Source: Pseudomonadota bacterium
GTDB taxonomy: Bacteria > Pseudomonadota > Alphaproteobacteria > Reyranellales > Reyranellaceae
DNA length: 64,000 bases
Direction: 5' to 3'
Assembly (NCBI GenBank): GCA_018242505.1
Contig: JAFEBU010000073.1
Location: forward strand, 62,001-126,000
Both the position numbers and the translations under genes were made by a program. This document shows positions 61,178 through 64,000 of the stretch, piece by piece. The notes under the pieces are model-generated. The model was not told where the DNA came from. It did not search any database and saw only the letters and a program-made list of their open reading frames with translations. Within the stretch, counting starts at the first letter, position 1. Each line of letters begins with the position of its first letter.

Positions 61178-62011
61178 TCATTCCGGCTTCCCCGCACCGA
61201 ACATCTGCCGCAGATCGCCGGCAGCGGCCATCTCGCGCATCCAGGCGAAAGACCCCTGCTCCTTCATGGCGCGCGCCGCGGTGGCGAATGCCGCCAGAAC
61301 CAGACGGGAGAGCGCGCCGCCCACGCTGATGCGCTTGGCGCCGGCCGCGGCCAGGTCCGCCGCCGTGATGTCGGGATCGAGCCAGCCCGTCACGACATTG
61401 AACGGGCGCTTCACCGCTTCGACCATCTGGCGCACTTCGGCGAGGTTTCGTAGGCCCGGCGCATAGAGCACATCGGCTCCCGCCTCCTGATAGGCCTGCA
61501 GGCGACGGATCGTATCGGCCATGTCGTTGCGGCCGTGCAGCAGGTTTTCCGCCCGCGCCGTCAGCAGGAACGGCACCGGCAGGGAATGCGCGACCTCGGC
61601 GGCGGCACGCACACGCGCCACGGCGAGGTCGAAATCGTAGATGCGATCCTTCGGATCCCCGGTGGCGTCCTCGATCGATCCGCCGACCGCGCCGGCTTCG
61701 GCGGCTAGCCGGATCGAGACGGCGGCCTCCTCGGCAGCGTGGGCAAAGCCGTTCTCGAGATCGACATTGACCGGAAGATCGGTCGCCTCGGCGATGGCCC
61801 GGCAATTGGCGATCACCTCGTCTCGGGTCACCTTGCTGTCGGCGCGACCAAGGCCATTGGCGATACCGAGGCTTGTCGTGGCCAGCGCCTCGAAGCCCGA
61901 TGCCGCCAGCATCCTGGCCGTGCCGACATCCCACGGATTGGGGATGATGAAGGCGCCGGTCCTCTCATGCAGGGCGCGGAACGTCGACGCTTTCTCGGCC
62001 TGGCTGCGCAT
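61178..62011 (-). CDS. Isocitrate lyase/phosphoenolpyruvate mutase-family protein
   Basis: A 277-residue TIM-barrel protein: FIIPNPWDVGTARMLAASGF (20), NVDLENGFAHAAEEAAVSIR (20), GGSIEDATGDPKDRIYDFDL (20) and LTARAENLLHGRNDMADTIR (20). The metal-binding Asp/Glu (VDLENG, SIED) are present. The lyase signature KKCGH is absent, so it is of the short PEP mutase/oxaloacetate-decarboxylase-like subgroup rather than a true isocitrate lyase. It is divergent from the LysR gene, which likely controls it. AAGGAGA precedes ATG 62011. Confidence 0.9.
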   Translation of the reverse strand: MRSQAEKASTFRALHERTGAFIIPNPWDVGTARMLAASGFEALATTSLGIANGLGRADSKVTRDEVIANCRAIAEATDLPVNVDLENGFAHAAEEAAVSIRLAAEAGAVGGSIEDATGDPKDRIYDFDLAVARVRAAAEVAHSLPVPFLLTARAENLLHGRNDMADTIRRLQAYQEAGADVLYAPGLRNLAEVRQMVEAVKRPFNVVTGWLDPDITAADLAAAGAKRISVGGALSRLVLAAFATAARAMKEQGSFAWMREMAAAGDLRQMFGAGKPE

Positions 62012-62088
62012 CGTCTCTCTCCTTGCTTTGATCGAGGGCGAGGATCGGGCGTTGGCAGCCAATTGTAAAATGCATAGTCTGAAGTATC

Positions 62089-62109
62089 AGGATCAGGAAT
62101 ACTGATCCT
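62089..62109. promoter_or_regulatory. Inverted repeat at the lysR start (probable LysR-type operator)
   Basis: A perfect 8-5-8 dyad, AGGATCAG-GAATA-CTGATCCT, ends at the base before the lysR ATG. It includes a T-N11-A-like spacing (ATCAG...CTGAT). It is placed in the 98-bp gap between the divergent genes, where a LysR protein would repress itself and control the neighbour. Confidence 0.65.
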
Positions 62110-63024
62110 ATGGATCTCGAGGAAATCAGGACCTTCGTCACGATTGCCGAGCTCGGCAGCTTCACCGGCGCCGGCCGAAAGCTGCATCGATCGCAGCCGG
62201 CCATCAGTCGACGGCTGGCGCTGCTCGAGCAGGAACTGGATGCTCCCCTGCTCGAGCGCATCCGCGGACGGGCACAGTTGACGGCGGCCGGCCAGACGTT
62301 CTTGCCCCACGCGGAGGCGGCTCTCGCCGCCCTCCAGGATGGACGGGAGGCCGTGCGAGGCCTGCATGCCGGCCTGTCGGGTGCGCTGTCGCTCGCGCTG
62401 GTCGGCACGCTCGCCGATACGCATATCGTGGATGTCCTGCAGCGCTTCGCCCGCCGATCGAAGGACGTCCGTCTCGAGTTGCGCACCGCCTCGAGCGCGG
62501 AGGTGACGGATTTGGTGCGTCGGGGCGAAGCGACGCTCGGACTGCGCTACTTCTCCAGCAACCGGCCGGAGCTCGTGTCCCTGGGCGCCGGATCGGAAGC
62601 CATGCTCGTGGTCGCGGCCGCCAACCATCCCCTCGCCGGTCGTCGCATTCGCAATGCCCGTCTCCTGGCGCACGAGCGGTGGATCGGCTTCCCGCCGACC
62701 GCCGGCGAGCACGACTCCTCCGGCCATGTCCTCGCGCGCCAGCTCATTCGCGCCGGCCTCGATGCCGCGGATGTGACCCTGATCGACAGTCTCACCGCGC
62801 AGAAGCGACTGGCGCAGGCGGGCTTCGGCCTGGCGCTGGTTCCGGAAAGCAGCGTCAGGGACGAATTGCGTCAGGGCGCCCTGGTGGCGCTCGACGTTCC
62901 GGCGATGACGACCGCCATCCCGATCACGGCAATCCATCGCCGCCGCGGCTATCTCAGCCCGGCCGCCAGGCTGCTGCTGTCATTGCTCACGGCAAGGCAC
63001 CCTTTCAGGAGCCGAAGAAGTTAG
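62110..63024 (+). CDS. LysR-family transcriptional regulator
   Basis: A 304-residue LysR regulator: the N-terminal HTH (MDLEEIRTFVTIAELGSFTG, 20; AGRKLHRSQPAISRRLALLE, 20) and a C-terminal periplasmic-binding-like effector domain (LSLALVGTLADTHIVDVLQR, 20; LIDSLTAQKRLAQAGFGLAL, 20). It is divergent from the PEP mutase-family gene. Its final 20 bases overlap the convergent YheT-type gene. Confidence 0.93.
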   Translation: MDLEEIRTFVTIAELGSFTGAGRKLHRSQPAISRRLALLEQELDAPLLERIRGRAQLTAAGQTFLPHAEAALAALQDGREAVRGLHAGLSGALSLALVGTLADTHIVDVLQRFARRSKDVRLELRTASSAEVTDLVRRGEATLGLRYFSSNRPELVSLGAGSEAMLVVAAANHPLAGRRIRNARLLAHERWIGFPPTAGEHDSSGHVLARQLIRAGLDAADVTLIDSLTAQKRLAQAGFGLALVPESSVRDELRQGALVALDVPAMTTAIPITAIHRRRGYLSPAARLLLSLLTARHPFRSRRS

Positions 63025-63970
63025 CGACAGCGAGATCGCTCCACGGCTGCCTGTCGCCGACACCATGGAAGCCGACATGGCCGCCTCGGTCGGTCAACTT
63101 CGGCACCAGCGCCCTGTTGTCGGCCCAGTCGTAACCGCTGTAGAGGGCTCCCGGGATCCATGGATCATCCAGCGATGCAAGCACGAGCGTCGGAATGCGG
63201 ATACCCGGCATGAATTGAAGGGGCTTGCAGCGCTCATAGTAATCCTCAGCGCCGGCAAATCCGTGACGCGGCGCAATGAAGCGTTCGTCATAGTGCCAGA
63301 TGGTTTCGGCCCCCAGGATGTCGGCCCGCTCCTGCGGCGACAGCCGTGCTCCCTCGCCGGTGGCCTCGCGCTTCATCTCGGCGAGGATGTAGCGATGATA
63401 GAGCCTGTTGCGCGAACGCATCATGTTGCGGCAGGTCGCCGAGAGATCGATTGGCGCCGAGACGCTGGCCGCCGCCTGCAGCGGTGCTGCCGCGCCCTCC
63501 TCGCCGAGATACTTGAGCAGCATGGCGCCGCCCAGCGAATAGCCGACGGCGACGATGCCCTCCTGCGTCAGCTCGACGGGCAGCAAGGACAGCAGCTCAC
63601 GGAAGTCCTGGCTGCGACCGGCATAGTACTGACCGGCACACAGAGCACGCGATGGCCCGGCGCCCCGCAGGTTGAGACGCAGCACGCGCCAGCCGCGGTC
63701 CAGCAGCAATCGCGCCTGGCTCAGCATGTACCGGCTCTCCTCCCAGCCGGTCAGACCGTGGATCAGGAGGACGAGCGGCCGTCCCGGCCGCGCCGCCGCC
63801 GGTCGGTCGAGCCTTGCGAGCAAGGTATCGCTATCCTTCAGGCGAAAGGAGAGCCGCTCGCTGCGACACGAGGTCGGCAATGACGGCCTGGGCTGCAGGC
63901 GGCTCGCCACCGTCTGCAGGTCCGCACCCCACCAGGGAAAGCGCTGTCGAAAGGGCAGGCCGGGACTCAC
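63005..63970 (-). CDS. YheT-family alpha/beta hydrolase
   Basis: A 321-residue alpha/beta hydrolase of the YheT/UPF0017 family: LVLLIHGLTGWEESRYMLSQ (20), LRLNLRGAGPSRALCAGQYY (20), the nucleophile elbow VGYSLGGAMLLKYLGEEG (Ser), and the Asp/His region LASLDDPWIPG and TDRGGHVGF. The start is GTG 63970 in GACGTGAG, the only reasonable one in the window; the nearby ATG (63979) runs straight into a stop. Substrate unknown (carboxylester or acyl hydrolysis in relatives). Confidence 0.88.
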   Translation of the reverse strand: MSPGLPFRQRFPWWGADLQTVASRLQPRPSLPTSCRSERLSFRLKDSDTLLARLDRPAAARPGRPLVLLIHGLTGWEESRYMLSQARLLLDRGWRVLRLNLRGAGPSRALCAGQYYAGRSQDFRELLSLLPVELTQEGIVAVGYSLGGAMLLKYLGEEGAAAPLQAAASVSAPIDLSATCRNMMRSRNRLYHRYILAEMKREATGEGARLSPQERADILGAETIWHYDERFIAPRHGFAGAEDYYERCKPLQFMPGIRIPTLVLASLDDPWIPGALYSGYDWADNRALVPKLTDRGGHVGFHGVGDRQPWSDLAVANFFGS

Positions 63971-64000
63971 GTCGCCATGCTATCAACCCGGGCGAGGAAT

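Overview
The window is chromosomal DNA of a GC-rich alphaproteobacterium. The evidence is the block yceD(DUF177)-rpmF-plsX-fabH-ihfA-merR followed by tRNA-Pro, a CBP3-type ubiquinol-cytochrome c chaperone facing bamE, a K+-independent-type H+-pyrophosphatase, an aspartate-rich hemB, and a RibBA whose GTP cyclohydrolase half is degenerate. The many ABC transporters, acyl-CoA enzymes, GSTs and ring oxygenases suggest a metabolically versatile soil- or water-type member of the class (Rhodospirillales/Reyranella-like is a guess). There is no sign of a plasmid, prophage, insertion sequence or CRISPR array.

Layout. 1-9052: flavin-dependent oxidoreductase (cut by the left edge), periplasmic protease HtrA divergent from an OmpR-type two-component system, lactonase, O-acetylhomoserine sulfhydrylase, Rieske oxygenase, GST, tRNA-Pro(GGG). 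9053-10404: gene-poor stretch with two small unknown genes. 10405-17635: fatty-acid/ribosome block, bamE, hppA. 17795-26140: MFS transporter, then a long reverse-strand housekeeping run rpiB-glyA-nrdR-ribD-ribE-ribBA-ribH-nusB-thiL. 26257-31690: complete branched-chain amino acid type ABC operon with a small extra membrane protein.

31780-35980 is the most interesting part. It holds enoyl-CoA hydratase, a thioredoxin-reductase-like flavoprotein without a recognisable NADPH site, a selenoprotein of the UGSC type, and two tightly coupled paralogous proteins of unknown function sharing four cysteines. The selenoprotein is read through an in-frame TGA at 33739-33741, with a SECIS-like hairpin 6 nt downstream. 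A plain ORF caller would split it into a 93-residue stub plus unannotated sequence.

35990-43900 is a reverse-strand catabolic cluster (TIM-barrel isomerase, enolase-superfamily enzyme, divergent epimerase, GNAT, DHDPS-like aldolase/lyase, amidase, amidohydrolase, rhodanese). It lies divergent from an SsuABC/NMT1-type importer (44009-46609). 46618-54447: GNAT, glutaryl-CoA dehydrogenase, TauE/SafE, GST, CorA, small monooxygenase, MaoC hydratase, and a TetR gene divergent from an HpaB-type flavin hydroxylase with a clear 39-bp operator dyad between them. 54484-58294: GST and a valine-degradation trio. 58361-59567: two membrane proteins, the second in visibly AT-richer DNA. 59653-63970: hemB, NUDIX hydrolase, isocitrate-lyase-family enzyme divergent from a LysR regulator with a perfect inverted repeat at its start codon, and a YheT-type hydrolase.
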